Assembly (NCBI GenBank): GCA_027364495.1
Contig: DAHXPE010000244.1
Span: 1 to 5,221, forward strand
Origin: Candidatus Heimdallarchaeota archaeon
GTDB taxonomy: Archaea > Asgardarchaeota > Heimdallarchaeia > Hodarchaeales > LC-3
DNA length: 5,221 nt
Direction: 5' to 3'
Part shown: one piece after another, positions 1-5,221 of the stretch
How the letters are laid out: each line of letters opens with the position of its first letter
Position numbering within the stretch: position 1 is the first letter of the stretch
Position numbers and translations under genes: made by a program
Notes under the pieces: model-generated
Told to the model about the DNA's origin: nothing
Databases searched by the model: none
What the model saw: the letters and a program-made list of their open reading frames with translations, nothing else

Positions 1-486
1 AGTATCAAGGGATCAAGGAATTACTGTCATTTCTGCCGTAGGGATGCCAGCAAGACTAAATTAGTAACTTATATTGAAAATGATCAAAAGGTATGCCTTT
101 TTTGCAAAGGTGAGATCTCTAAAAAATCTGGTAAAATCACTTTTTTAGAGAAACGATTCACGTTTGAGCTTGAACAATTTCTGGTACTTATTTGTACTGA
201 GAGAAATAAAACTATTCCCTATTCTAGGAGGTATAAGAAAAAAATTATATTTTCTGAGCGAACAAATGAAATTATCGATTCAGAATTGCTCAAAATTTTA
301 GCTAAAGAATTACGATCAAAAACTCTAAAAGAGCTTAAAAGAGAATATTTTTCTACTATTCATATTTATACCTCAAAAACAGATATGATCTTTGTAAAGG
401 AAGAAATATGTAAAAAAAGTGGTTATACGGATTACAATTTAATCGGAAGAATTGAATTAAATGAGTTATTTTCAATTATTCGATAA
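1..486 (+). CDS. Zinc-ribbon protein of unknown function, 5'-truncated by window edge
   Basis: The frame is open from the first base to the TAA at 484-486, giving 161 residues with no N-terminus. The first in-window start-like codon is TTG at 286, but coding clearly extends upstream: residues 9-35 hold two CxxC knuckles (CHFC at 9-12, CLFC at 32-35, 19 residues apart), a typical zinc-ribbon spacing. The remainder is lysine-rich and mixed alpha/beta, with a basic stretch near residues 77-81 (RYKKK) and a charged helix-like segment around 95-118. There is no signal peptide or membrane segment in the visible part. I do not recognise the family. The zinc ribbon and positive charge would suit nucleic-acid binding, but that is inference. 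A 114-base gap separates it from the next gene. The reading frame is well supported; function is unknown. Confidence 0.75.
   Translation, partial: SIKGSRNYCHFCRRDASKTKLVTYIENDQKVCLFCKGEISKKSGKITFLEKRFTFELEQFLVLICTERNKTIPYSRRYKKKIIFSERTNEIIDSELLKILAKELRSKTLKELKREYFSTIHIYTSKTDMIFVKEEICKKSGYTDYNLIGRIELNELFSIIR
116..151. repeat. 11-bp perfect inverted repeat inside the zinc-ribbon gene
   Basis: TCTCTAAAAAA at 116-126 is the exact reverse complement of TTTTTTAGAGA at 141-151, with a 14-base loop. It lies in coding sequence just after the second CxxC pair. It may be chance in AT-rich DNA, or an RNA hairpin in the message. Confidence 0.5.
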
Positions 487-491
487 TTTTT

Positions 492-511
492 CAAATCAAA
501 TTTTAGATTTG
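492..511 (+). terminator. Weak hairpin after the zinc-ribbon gene
   Basis: CAAATC (492-497) and GATTTG (506-511) form a 6-bp stem with an 8-base A/T loop. It starts six bases past the stop codon and follows a short T5 run (487-491). It could help end transcription but is AT-rich and weak. Confidence 0.25.
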
Positions 512-570
512 GAAGCTCTGTAGAAACTCAGTCGATTGATTATGAAAGGTTAGCAAGGGATTAAGATTAA

Positions 571-583
571 TTCAAATATAATG
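571..583 (+). promoter_or_regulatory. TATA-like promoter for the PD-(D/E)XK gene
   Basis: TTCAAATATAATG resembles an archaeal TATA box. Its AAATATA core is centred about 24 bases upstream of the ATG at 601, so transcription would begin at or beside the start codon. There is no Shine-Dalgarno sequence before 601, which fits a leaderless message. Confidence 0.45.
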
Positions 584-600
584 TACTCGAGTGTATTGTA

Positions 601-1377
601 ATGAGTCAATTGCATATTTCAGCAAAACAACTGGGCAATTTAGCTTTGGAAAACTTCTGTCCAAGATGCTTATACATGGATTATAAATTAAATCTAAAGT
701 ACCAAGGCATGATTTTCCCAGGAATATTGAGTAAAATGGATGCAATACAAAAAAAGAGTGTGGTTAAGTACTATGATAAATATGGCCACTTACCAAATTG
801 GCTTGAATCAGAGGGAATCATAGGAAAACCAAAAATTTGCCCAGGACCAAAAACATTCTTTACATCAATAAAAGGTGTTATATTATCTGGATCAATAGAT
901 TTACTTATTGAAACACCCTCTAAAGAGCTTATTATCATAGATTTCAAGACTGCCAGCCCAAAGGATGGATATGATCCATTCATGCCTGTCTATAATGTTC
1001 AACTACAAGGATATGCAAAGATCACCGAAGATCTAAATCTTGGAAAGGTTGTCGGATTATATTTAGTCTATTTCAGTGCTCAAACTTCTGTTACATTGGA
1101 TAATATTGATTCCTATGTTAGAACTGAAGATTTAGAAGTATCATTTGATGTCGTTGTAAAGAAATTAGAACTAAATCCAGAACAAACAATTGGATTGTTA
1201 GTAGATAAATTCAAAAACATTATCACAGGCAATTCTTTACCTGAAAGACATCCTGACTGTATTGAATGTGACCGGTTAGAAAAAATTTTCACCTGGCTAG
1301 CATCATCAAAAGTTGAAATAGATACTAGATCAGAGGAACTACCATTAGATACAAGGGGATTAATGATAGAAAACTGA
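601..1377 (+). CDS. PD-(D/E)XK nuclease family protein (RecB/Cas4-like fold) with terminal CxxC pairs
   Basis: A 258-residue predicted cytoplasmic nuclease. The active-site set is visible in order: D100 in GSID, D114 and K116 in IIIDFKTA (the D-x-K signature), and Q134...Y138 in QLQGY, the QxxxY motif of RecB/Cas4-type nucleases. An N-terminal CPRC (C20, C23) and a C-terminal CIEC (C220, C223) bracket the fold, as in family members that staple their ends with an Fe-S cluster or metal; a fifth cysteine is C80. Its layout resembles short stand-alone PD-(D/E)XK proteins with an N-terminal CPRC and C-terminal CxxC seen in uncultured prokaryotes (from memory). In-frame stops at 562 and 568 make ATG 601 the first start. 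No cas genes, helicase or array are present, so calling it Cas4 is unwarranted. Substrate and role, perhaps DNA repair or processing, are unknown. Confidence 0.85.
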   Translation: MSQLHISAKQLGNLALENFCPRCLYMDYKLNLKYQGMIFPGILSKMDAIQKKSVVKYYDKYGHLPNWLESEGIIGKPKICPGPKTFFTSIKGVILSGSIDLLIETPSKELIIIDFKTASPKDGYDPFMPVYNVQLQGYAKITEDLNLGKVVGLYLVYFSAQTSVTLDNIDSYVRTEDLEVSFDVVVKKLELNPEQTIGLLVDKFKNIITGNSLPERHPDCIECDRLEKIFTWLASSKVEIDTRSEELPLDTRGLMIEN

Positions 1378-1380
1378 TCA

Positions 1381-1392
1381 TTAAATATTTAA
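1381..1392. repeat. 12-bp perfect palindrome TTAAATATTTAA
   Basis: It sits directly after the TGATCA palindrome that contains the stop codon of the nuclease gene (1375-1380). Both are short and AT-rich, so chance is likely. The rest of the 1378-1571 gap holds the T8 run, a small 6-bp stem (AAGATT/AATCTT, 1534-1549) and no convincing gene. Confidence 0.3.
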
Positions 1393-1414
1393 TTTCTGTT
1401 CGTTACAATATCCT

Positions 1415-1432
1415 CTTTATTTTTTTTAATTT
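1415..1432 (+). terminator. Oligo-T terminator after the nuclease gene
   Basis: A T-rich stretch with a run of eight T at 1420-1427, about 40 bases past the stop at 1377. This matches the oligo-T type of archaeal termination and has no strong hairpin. Confidence 0.4.
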
Positions 1433-1571
1433 CTGGGAAGACTGACTGTAAAGAAACCATTCTCAAAGGGGTTACCATCAGAGAGTTCCAATGTAAGATG
1501 GTGTAAATCCATTAAAATTGTCGTAACTGTTCCAAGATTACCAAATCTTTGAGACTAATAACAGCTATTTT

Positions 1572-1907
1572 ATGAACCATTTCCATAATATTACAGGATT
1601 TCATTTAAATATACATTCGTTTATCAAACGATTTGATTGTATCTTGCCTGAAGAAAAAATAATTACGAAACATCCAAGTGGGAAAACAGGAAGGTCAGTT
1701 AGTAAAAGCAAATACGAACAAATGAAGCAAGCAATTTTGAATGCTTTACAAAAAAAAGATTATTCATATTCTGAACTTGTTTCTATTCTTGAATCAAGTT
1801 TGAAAGATAAATTTTTTGACAATATTTCCTGGTATGTAGAAACTGTTTTACTGGATTTAGAAGCCAGAGGTATCGTCAAAAAATCAACTAAATATCATAT
1901 AATTTAG
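1572..1907 (+). CDS. DUF6958-like small protein, possible winged helix
   Basis: The product has 111 residues from ATG 1572. The recognisable part is residues 26-105: HPSGKTG at 34-40, a basic helix KYEQMKQAILNAL (48-59), a second helix around 67-75, and SWYVETVLLDLEARGIV (86-102), which looks like a recognition helix followed by a wing. This pattern matches what I recall of the DUF6958 family, whose function is unknown. Residues 1-25 are AT-driven and atypical. A good TATA box (1604-1613) lies inside this stretch, so the true start may be TTG 1644, giving 87 residues. I keep ATG 1572 as the conventional start but rate it uncertain. It is cytoplasmic, with no membrane segment. It has no operon partner on this strand; the next genes converge on it. 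Confidence 0.7.
   Translation: MNHFHNITGFHLNIHSFIKRFDCILPEEKIITKHPSGKTGRSVSKSKYEQMKQAILNALQKKDYSYSELVSILESSLKDKFFDNISWYVETVLLDLEARGIVKKSTKYHII
1604..1613 (+). promoter_or_regulatory. Near-consensus archaeal TATA box within the annotated 5' end of the DUF6958-like gene
   Basis: TTTAAATATA is centred about 35 bases before TTG 1644 and lies downstream of ATG 1572. If used, transcription would start near 1635 and the ATG could not be translated from that message. No comparable box was seen ahead of 1572. Confidence 0.35.
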
Positions 1908-1939
1908 GTCTATTTTCTCAAATTAAAATCAATTTTAGC

Positions 1940-1952
1940 CTATTCTTTTTGT
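1940..1952 (+). terminator. Weak oligo-T terminator after the DUF6958-like gene
   Basis: A pyrimidine-rich stretch with T5 at 1946-1950, about 40 bases after the stop at 1907 and just before a 17-bp palindrome. It is only suggestive. Confidence 0.25.
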
Positions 1953-1961
1953 TAGTTTAGG

Positions 1962-1978
1962 TACTATTTGAAATAGTA
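1962..1978. repeat. 17-bp perfect palindrome between convergent genes
   Basis: TACTATTT-G-AAATAGTA has 8-bp arms around a single G. As RNA it could fold as a 6-bp stem with a TTGAA loop. It lies 54 bases after the DUF6958-like stop and 49 bases beyond the end of the small membrane gene on the other strand. It could be a bidirectional terminator element or a protein-binding site. Confidence 0.5.
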
Positions 1979-2027
1979 TAGAAAACGTTGTAATAAATAA
2001 TTTAATAATGCCGGAATGGTTAGAAAT

Positions 2028-2230
2028 CTAGGAAGTTTTTCCAAATGATCCATGCCATGAATGAAATAATCCTAAGGTAAAAACGCCTAAAGCTATAAAA
2101 AGAAAAGATGATATAATATTGCTCCCAGTTCCAACTATAAATAATAGTAAAAATGTTACAACAAAGCCTAACAAGCCAAAAAAAGGGACTTGTAAAACAG
2201 AGATGATTTATGGTTTGATTTTTTTAGCAT
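2028..2230 (-). pseudogene. Small two-helix membrane protein gene broken by a one-base frameshift
   Basis: No single uninterrupted ATG-started frame covers it. From ATG 2230 the minus strand reads MLKKSNHKSSLFYKSLF and soon stops. The neighbouring frame, open from 2207 to the TAG at 2028-2030, reads as a clear membrane protein. The two join smoothly if one T is added to the T7 run at 2178-2184. The restored product has 67 residues: a lysine-rich N-terminus, helix 1 at about 15-33 (FFGLLGFVVTFLLLFIV), a GTGSN turn, helix 2 at about 39-56, and a tail with HSWHGSFGK. Charge predicts both ends inside the cell. It lies 37 bases after the ABC permease, on the same strand, so it may be an accessory exporter subunit (inference). 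Alternatives are a sequencing error, phase variation, programmed frameshifting, or initiation at an in-frame TTG at 2174 giving about 48 residues. No Shine-Dalgarno was seen and the family is not recognised. Confidence 0.5.
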
Positions 2231-2251
2231 AAATGGTTTTAAAATTAGGTT

Positions 2252-2262
2252 AAAAAAAAAAA
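2252..2262 (-). terminator. T11 terminator after the ABC permease
   Basis: Eleven consecutive T on the minus strand begin five bases after the permease stop codon. This is a strong archaeal-style oligo-T terminator. It precedes the small membrane gene, so that gene would need read-through or its own promoter. Confidence 0.55.
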
Positions 2263-2267
2263 CGTTA

Positions 2268-3194
2268 TCACTTATCCAAAGAACGTAAAAATGTATGACT
2301 GCCAGCAATTACAAATAAAATTCCTCCCACTAGTAAAATAATTATAAAGAAAACATTTAAATTTGTAGAAATAAAAGAAAAATCCTTTTGATTGATTAAA
2401 AAATTTAGATGTATTGTATATTTATTTATAAATATAATCAAGCTATCAATAGGATTATCAGTAACATTATTGAGCAGAATATTTCGTAAACCAACTGTGC
2501 CATAAGTTAAAGGATTGATGTATGCAAAAAATTGTAAGAAATCGGGCATATCAGTAAGTGGATACATTACTGGAGCCAAGAATTGTAGAGGTAACGAAAT
2601 AGGAAGAATAATACTTTGAAAGGTCTCTGCATTAGGTGAATTACTACCTATCGTGATGGAAAATCCCATTAGAAATACTGTTGTTAGAATTGTAAAAACA
2701 TAAATTGAGAGAAGTTTAGAAATATCTAAATTGATATCAGATCCAAGAGCTAAGGCAACTAATAATAAAACAGTAACCTGAAATACTGTTTTGGTAGCAA
2801 CAGCTAAACTATATGCAGTAATAATTGCTGTCCTATTAATCGGAGCAATGACGTAGTTTTTCATATAACCTGATTCTTTGTCATAAAATAATGAAATCGC
2901 ACTAAACATTCCCGTAAACACTGTAACCATTACAAGTATTCCCGGTGTCAAAAATGTTAAATAATTGGTGTTAGATAATAATGCAGATCCAGAAAGATTT
3001 CGAAAAACATTATTAAAAGTAGTTCCAATAACTAAAATCCACATAAGAGGCATAATAAGCATGAAAATGATCTGTCCCTTATTAGTTCGAAGCATTTGCC
3101 TTTTGTAGATTGTAAAAACAGAATCTAAGTAATAGTAACCTGGCATTTTTGTTAGAAAAAGTTCTACGAAAGTTTTATTTTCTGATACCATCAT
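2268..3194 (-). CDS. ABC-2 type exporter permease (DrrB-like)
   Basis: The membrane half of an ABC-2 exporter, pairing with the ATPase just upstream. It has about 308 residues. Six hydrophobic segments are visible, numbered from the longer form starting at ATG 3203: about 44-63, 86-107, 127-152, 164-186, 195-217 and 283-302. After the second comes the family hallmark YDKESGYMKNYVIAPINRTAI-like loop (107-127), and near residue 228 the typical YINPLTYGTVGLRNIL block. The loop between helices five and six (about 240-282) is rather long. Start: AGGAG (3205-3209) ends only one base before ATG 3203, too close to work, but is ten bases from ATG 3194, so I prefer 3194. It probably exports a hydrophobic drug, lipid or similar compound; the substrate cannot be read from sequence. 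Confidence 0.9.
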   Translation of the reverse strand: MMVSENKTFVELFLTKMPGYYYLDSVFTIYKRQMLRTNKGQIIFMLIMPLMWILVIGTTFNNVFRNLSGSALLSNTNYLTFLTPGILVMVTVFTGMFSAISLFYDKESGYMKNYVIAPINRTAIITAYSLAVATKTVFQVTVLLLVALALGSDINLDISKLLSIYVFTILTTVFLMGFSITIGSNSPNAETFQSIILPISLPLQFLAPVMYPLTDMPDFLQFFAYINPLTYGTVGLRNILLNNVTDNPIDSLIIFINKYTIHLNFLINQKDFSFISTNLNVFFIIILLVGGILFVIAGSHTFLRSLDK

Positions 3195-3203
3195 TTTTTG
3201 CAT

Positions 3204-3228
3204 TCTCCTAAAATTGTTATCTCCTAAA
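3204..3228 (-). promoter_or_regulatory. Duplicated Shine-Dalgarno sequence before the permease
   Basis: TTTAGGAGA occurs twice, at 3220-3228 (overlapping the last ATPase codons) and at 3204-3212. The second copy sets the permease start at ATG 3194. The first is 17 bases from ATG 3203, too far to serve it well. Its presence shows that internal genes of this operon use ribosome-binding sites. Confidence 0.6.
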
Positions 3229-4320
3229 TCCTACCCTACTACGCTGTTTACGACCATGAATGGTCAACCTTTCAGAAAGTGAGATCTCATCTGAATCTCG
3301 AAAGTTTTTTCCAGTATAATACATGAACACATCATTTAAAGATGGTTTTTTAATTTCAATGGTATGGATAGCAATTTTATTGCATTCTTCACTTGAACCT
3401 AAAACTTGAGCAATTGTTGCTACTAATTCAGGGCCATTTCTTGTTCCTATATGAATTGTATCATCTATTGTTTTAATTGATTCAACCTCTGGAATTGAAT
3501 TTATTCTTTGAACCGCATCATTCACTTTTTCAGGCTCTTTAATCTGAACAGCAATAATATCATGTGCCAATGAACCTTTTAATTCTTCTGGACTACCTTG
3601 AATAACAATTTGCCCCTTATCAATAATGGCAATATGATCACAGAGAGCCTCAGCTTCATCCATGTGATGAGTTGTAATAAAAACCGTTAAATTATTCCTT
3701 TTGTTCATTTCTTTAATTTTATCCCAAATGTGTGAGCGAGATTGAGGATCTAGTCCAATCGTGGGCTCGTCTAAAAATAAAATTTCTGGTTCAGTTAATA
3801 ATCCTCTAGCAATTTCAAGTCTGCGTCTCATTCCTCCACTATATTTAATCACACTGTCATGAATACGATCAGATAATCCCACAGATTCGACTAACTCTAC
3901 AATACGCGCTTTACGAGTAATTTTAGGTAAATGATAGAGCCTTGCATGTAAATCTAAATTTTGATAACCAGATAATTGCTCATCCAATGTTTGCTCCTGA
4001 AAGACTCCAGCAACTTTAGATCTAATATGAGATATATCATATATATCAAATCCAGCAATTGTTCCTTCTCCAGCTGTTGGTTTTAATAAAGTCAACAAAC
4101 AATTAATTGTAGTCGTTTTTCCTGCTCCATTTGGTCCTAAAAAACCAAAAATTGATCCCTTTTTAATTTTCAAATCAATGTTATTGACAGCCTTTACTAT
4201 ACCAAAATATTTTTTTAATCCTGTAATGTTTACAATGTTTTCTTCTTTTTTTGTCGACAAAGACGTTTCATAGCTATTTTGTTTTCCCGTTGAATTACTT
4301 GTTGTTGAATATTCTATCAT
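3217..4320 (-). CDS. ABC-2 exporter ATP-binding protein (DrrA-like)
   Basis: A 367-residue cytoplasmic ATPase that powers the downstream permease. All nucleotide-binding motifs are intact: Walker A GPNGAGKTT (62-70), Q-loop Q108, signature SGGMRRRLEIA (161-171), Walker B ILFLDEP (180-186) with catalytic E185, D-loop GLD (189-191) and switch H218. Residues about 250-335 form the C-terminal domain usual in DrrA-type proteins (DUF4162-like), ending in the typical PSLNDVFMYYTGK (326-338). The first 28 residues are Ser/Thr-rich, unrelated to the fold, and precede the usual start of the domain (IVNITGLKKYFG). The last 30 residues are basic. AAGGA at 4331-4335 lies ten bases before ATG 4320 and supports that start. 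It shares an operon with the permease (TAA to ATG gap of 13-22 bases). Family call is very secure; substrate unknown. Confidence 0.95.
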   Translation of the reverse strand: MIEYSTTSNSTGKQNSYETSLSTKKEENIVNITGLKKYFGIVKAVNNIDLKIKKGSIFGFLGPNGAGKTTTINCLLTLLKPTAGEGTIAGFDIYDISHIRSKVAGVFQEQTLDEQLSGYQNLDLHARLYHLPKITRKARIVELVESVGLSDRIHDSVIKYSGGMRRRLEIARGLLTEPEILFLDEPTIGLDPQSRSHIWDKIKEMNKRNNLTVFITTHHMDEAEALCDHIAIIDKGQIVIQGSPEELKGSLAHDIIAVQIKEPEKVNDAVQRINSIPEVESIKTIDDTIHIGTRNGPELVATIAQVLGSSEECNKIAIHTIEIKKPSLNDVFMYYTGKNFRDSDEISLSERLTIHGRKQRSRVGFRR

Positions 4321-4390
4321 TATACTTGCATCCTTTTTGTTTTAGCTTTTTTAACTTCGAAATGGTTCTTGTTTATAACATCCCTTAGTT

Positions 4391-4440
4391 ATTTAAAATA
4401 CCTCTATTCTAGTATAAATACTTATGGTTATAAAAAATAC
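4391..4440 (-). promoter_or_regulatory. Promoter and candidate operator of the ABC exporter operon
   Basis: Within the 252-base gap between TetR and the ATPase, several TATA-like elements lie on the minus strand. The best is in AGTAT-TT-ATACT (4411-4422), an inverted repeat with 5-bp arms around the TATA core; TATTTTAAATAA at 4391-4402 is another. TCTAG (plus-strand reading, 4408-4412) adjoins TATAAATA here, as it nearly does before TetR at 5173-5188. A message starting about 25 bases downstream of the palindrome would carry a leader of about 70 bases ending in the AAGGA ribosome site. Confidence 0.45.
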
Positions 4441-4447
4441 CTTAGGT
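4439..4447. promoter_or_regulatory. Short palindrome ACCTTAGGT, possible regulator site
   Basis: 4-bp arms around one T, 17 bases upstream of the TATA palindrome at 4411-4422 with respect to the ABC operon. Related half-sites (CTTAG at 4384, ACCT at 4400) are nearby. The size is small for a TetR operator and it may be chance. Confidence 0.25.
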
Positions 4448-4504
4448 CAGTAATAGTTAGTAGACAATGAAATAGAAAATAAAAGAGAGAATTAACTTTA
4501 AGAA

Positions 4505-4514
4505 ATAAAAAATG
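4505..4514 (-). terminator. Weak oligo-T terminator after the TetR gene
   Basis: A T6 run (4507-4512, minus strand) in pyrimidine-rich sequence about 60 bases past the TetR stop. It would separate the regulator transcript from the exporter operon. Confidence 0.25.
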
Positions 4515-4572
4515 AAGAAAAATATTCGAACTTTAGAATAAGGTTATAATTTTTTCTGGTGAAGATTAATAA

Positions 4573-5151
4573 TTAAGAAAGAATTAGTCTTATGGAATTA
4601 GACCAGGTTTTTTTTACATTTTCAGCATTTTCATCAAGAATAAGACTTCCAATTAGTCCAATTAAAAGTGCAAAAATGGAGACAGATTTCGAAAAGGTAT
4701 CGGTATCTGGCCTATTTGATTTTCCTATATACTGATTTTTTAAGAGATTTGATAAAATTGTAACATTAGAAGAATAGTATTCCTTCATCACATCTTTGAT
4801 TGAAGGGATACGAAAGGCTTCTGCAATAAATTCGAATCCTAATTTGAAATTATCATTTGTATCAGCTAAAATAAGATTAAAAAGATTTTCTAAAGAATTT
4901 ACTCCAATCTGGTCTTCAAAAGCAACGGTCATCATTTGTTGTACATTCATTTGCCATTGATTAATAATTTCTCTAAAAAGGCTTTCTTTGGTAGGAAAAT
5001 AAAGATAAAGGGCTCCTTTACTCGTACCAATTTTTTTACCAATGTCATTCATGGTAGTTTTATGATAACCTTTCTCATTAAAAACCTCAATGGCGGCATC
5101 AATAATTTTTTTCCTTGCAAGTTCTTTATATTCTTCAAAAACTTTAGGCAT
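4573..5151 (-). CDS. TetR-family transcriptional regulator
   Basis: A 192-residue DNA-binding regulator, probably dimeric, which represses until a small ligand binds. The TetR N-terminal domain is clear: helix 1 ARKKIIDAAIEVFNEKGYH (12-30), then the helix-turn-helix KTTMNDIGKKIGTSKGALYLYF (31-52) and the PTKESLFREII (53-63) helix. Residues 64-192 form the helical ligand and dimer domain, with a hydrophobic stretch at 158-172 (SIFALLIGLIGSLIL) likely in the dimer bundle rather than a membrane. ATG 5151 gives the usual MPKVFEEY-type N-terminus; the frame is open further upstream, with a TTG at 5160 (three extra residues) that sits 25 bases from the TATA centre. It lies upstream of the exporter genes on the same strand, so it most likely regulates them and itself. 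The ligand is unknown. Confidence 0.93.
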   Translation of the reverse strand: MPKVFEEYKELARKKIIDAAIEVFNEKGYHKTTMNDIGKKIGTSKGALYLYFPTKESLFREIINQWQMNVQQMMTVAFEDQIGVNSLENLFNLILADTNDNFKLGFEFIAEAFRIPSIKDVMKEYYSSNVTILSNLLKNQYIGKSNRPDTDTFSKSVSIFALLIGLIGSLILDENAENVKKTWSNSIRLILS

Positions 5152-5172
5152 GTCAATCAAATGAATAAAAAG

Positions 5173-5192
5173 TCTAGAGGTATAAATATATT
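5173..5192 (-). promoter_or_regulatory. TATA box and candidate operator of the TetR gene
   Basis: On the minus strand TATATTTATA (5190-5181) is a good archaeal TATA box. Its centre is about 34 bases from ATG 5151 and 25 bases from TTG 5160, so the leader is nine bases or absent. The palindrome TCTAGA (5173-5178) lies just downstream of the box, where a bound repressor would block initiation. The ABC promoter has the same TCTAG plus TATAAATA elements. Confidence 0.45.
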
Positions 5193-5221
5193 CAACTGGT
5201 AAGAATCCTGAATTTAAGTAA

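Noticed and set aside
771..983. 70-codon open frame on the minus strand inside the nuclease gene
   Set aside because: It lies wholly opposite the catalytic core of the PD-(D/E)XK protein, whose motifs are clear; it is a shadow frame.
601..1377. Annotation as Cas4 and a nearby CRISPR system
   Set aside because: The cysteine arrangement and length differ from typical Cas4, and there are no spaced direct repeats or cas genes in the window.
1435..1530. Possible non-coding RNA in the less AT-rich part of the 1378-1571 gap
   Set aside because: No C and D box pair, long stem or known RNA fold could be found by eye, only a 6-bp stem at 1534-1549.
2601..4300. Novel defence or mobile system around the ABC genes
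   Set aside because: ATPase, permease and TetR are all standard members of a common regulated exporter cassette, with no transposase, integrase, toxin or terminal repeats.
4936..5202. 88-codon open frame on the plus strand opposite the TetR gene
   Set aside because: It is antisense to the conserved TetR DNA-binding domain and is rich in Phe, Asn and Lys from AT bias; it is a shadow frame.

Overview
The window is AT-rich, roughly one third GC by eye, and most likely archaeal. The evidence is indirect. TATA-like boxes lie about 24-35 bases ahead of several start codons that have no Shine-Dalgarno sequence, which suggests leaderless or nearly leaderless transcripts. Oligo-T tracts follow some genes, as in archaeal termination. 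Internal genes also use Shine-Dalgarno signals. The gene set (TetR plus ABC-2 exporter, a Cys-containing RecB/Cas4-like nuclease, a short winged-helix-like protein) would fit an Asgard or other uncultured archaeon, but no phylogenetic marker is present, so the lineage is a guess.

Positions 1-1910, plus strand: the 3' end of an unrecognised gene with a CxxC...CxxC zinc ribbon runs in from outside the window. It is followed by a complete PD-(D/E)XK nuclease-fold protein with conserved active-site residues and paired cysteines at both ends. After that comes a small DUF6958-like protein. Nothing shows that these three genes act together; they are separated by 114 and 194 bases and each of the two complete ones has its own promoter-like sequence.

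Positions 2028-5160, minus strand: a regulator and exporter cassette. Read in the direction of transcription it contains a TetR-family repressor, a 252-base regulatory gap, an ABC-2 ATPase of the DrrA type, its six-helix permease 13-22 bases later, a T11 tract, and then a short two-helix membrane protein that no uninterrupted ATG-started ORF covers, because its frame breaks at a seven-base homopolymer. The simplest model is that TetR senses an export substrate, such as a drug, lipid or toxic metabolite, and controls itself and the exporter. A shared promoter motif (TCTAG next to TATAAATA) ahead of both TetR and the ATPase is consistent with this.

There is no tRNA, rRNA, CRISPR array, insertion sequence or clear defence or mobile system. 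The most informative observations are the frameshifted small membrane gene, the part of the zinc-ribbon gene upstream of its first TTG codon, the shared TetR/ABC promoter motif, and a 17-bp palindrome between the convergent gene sets.
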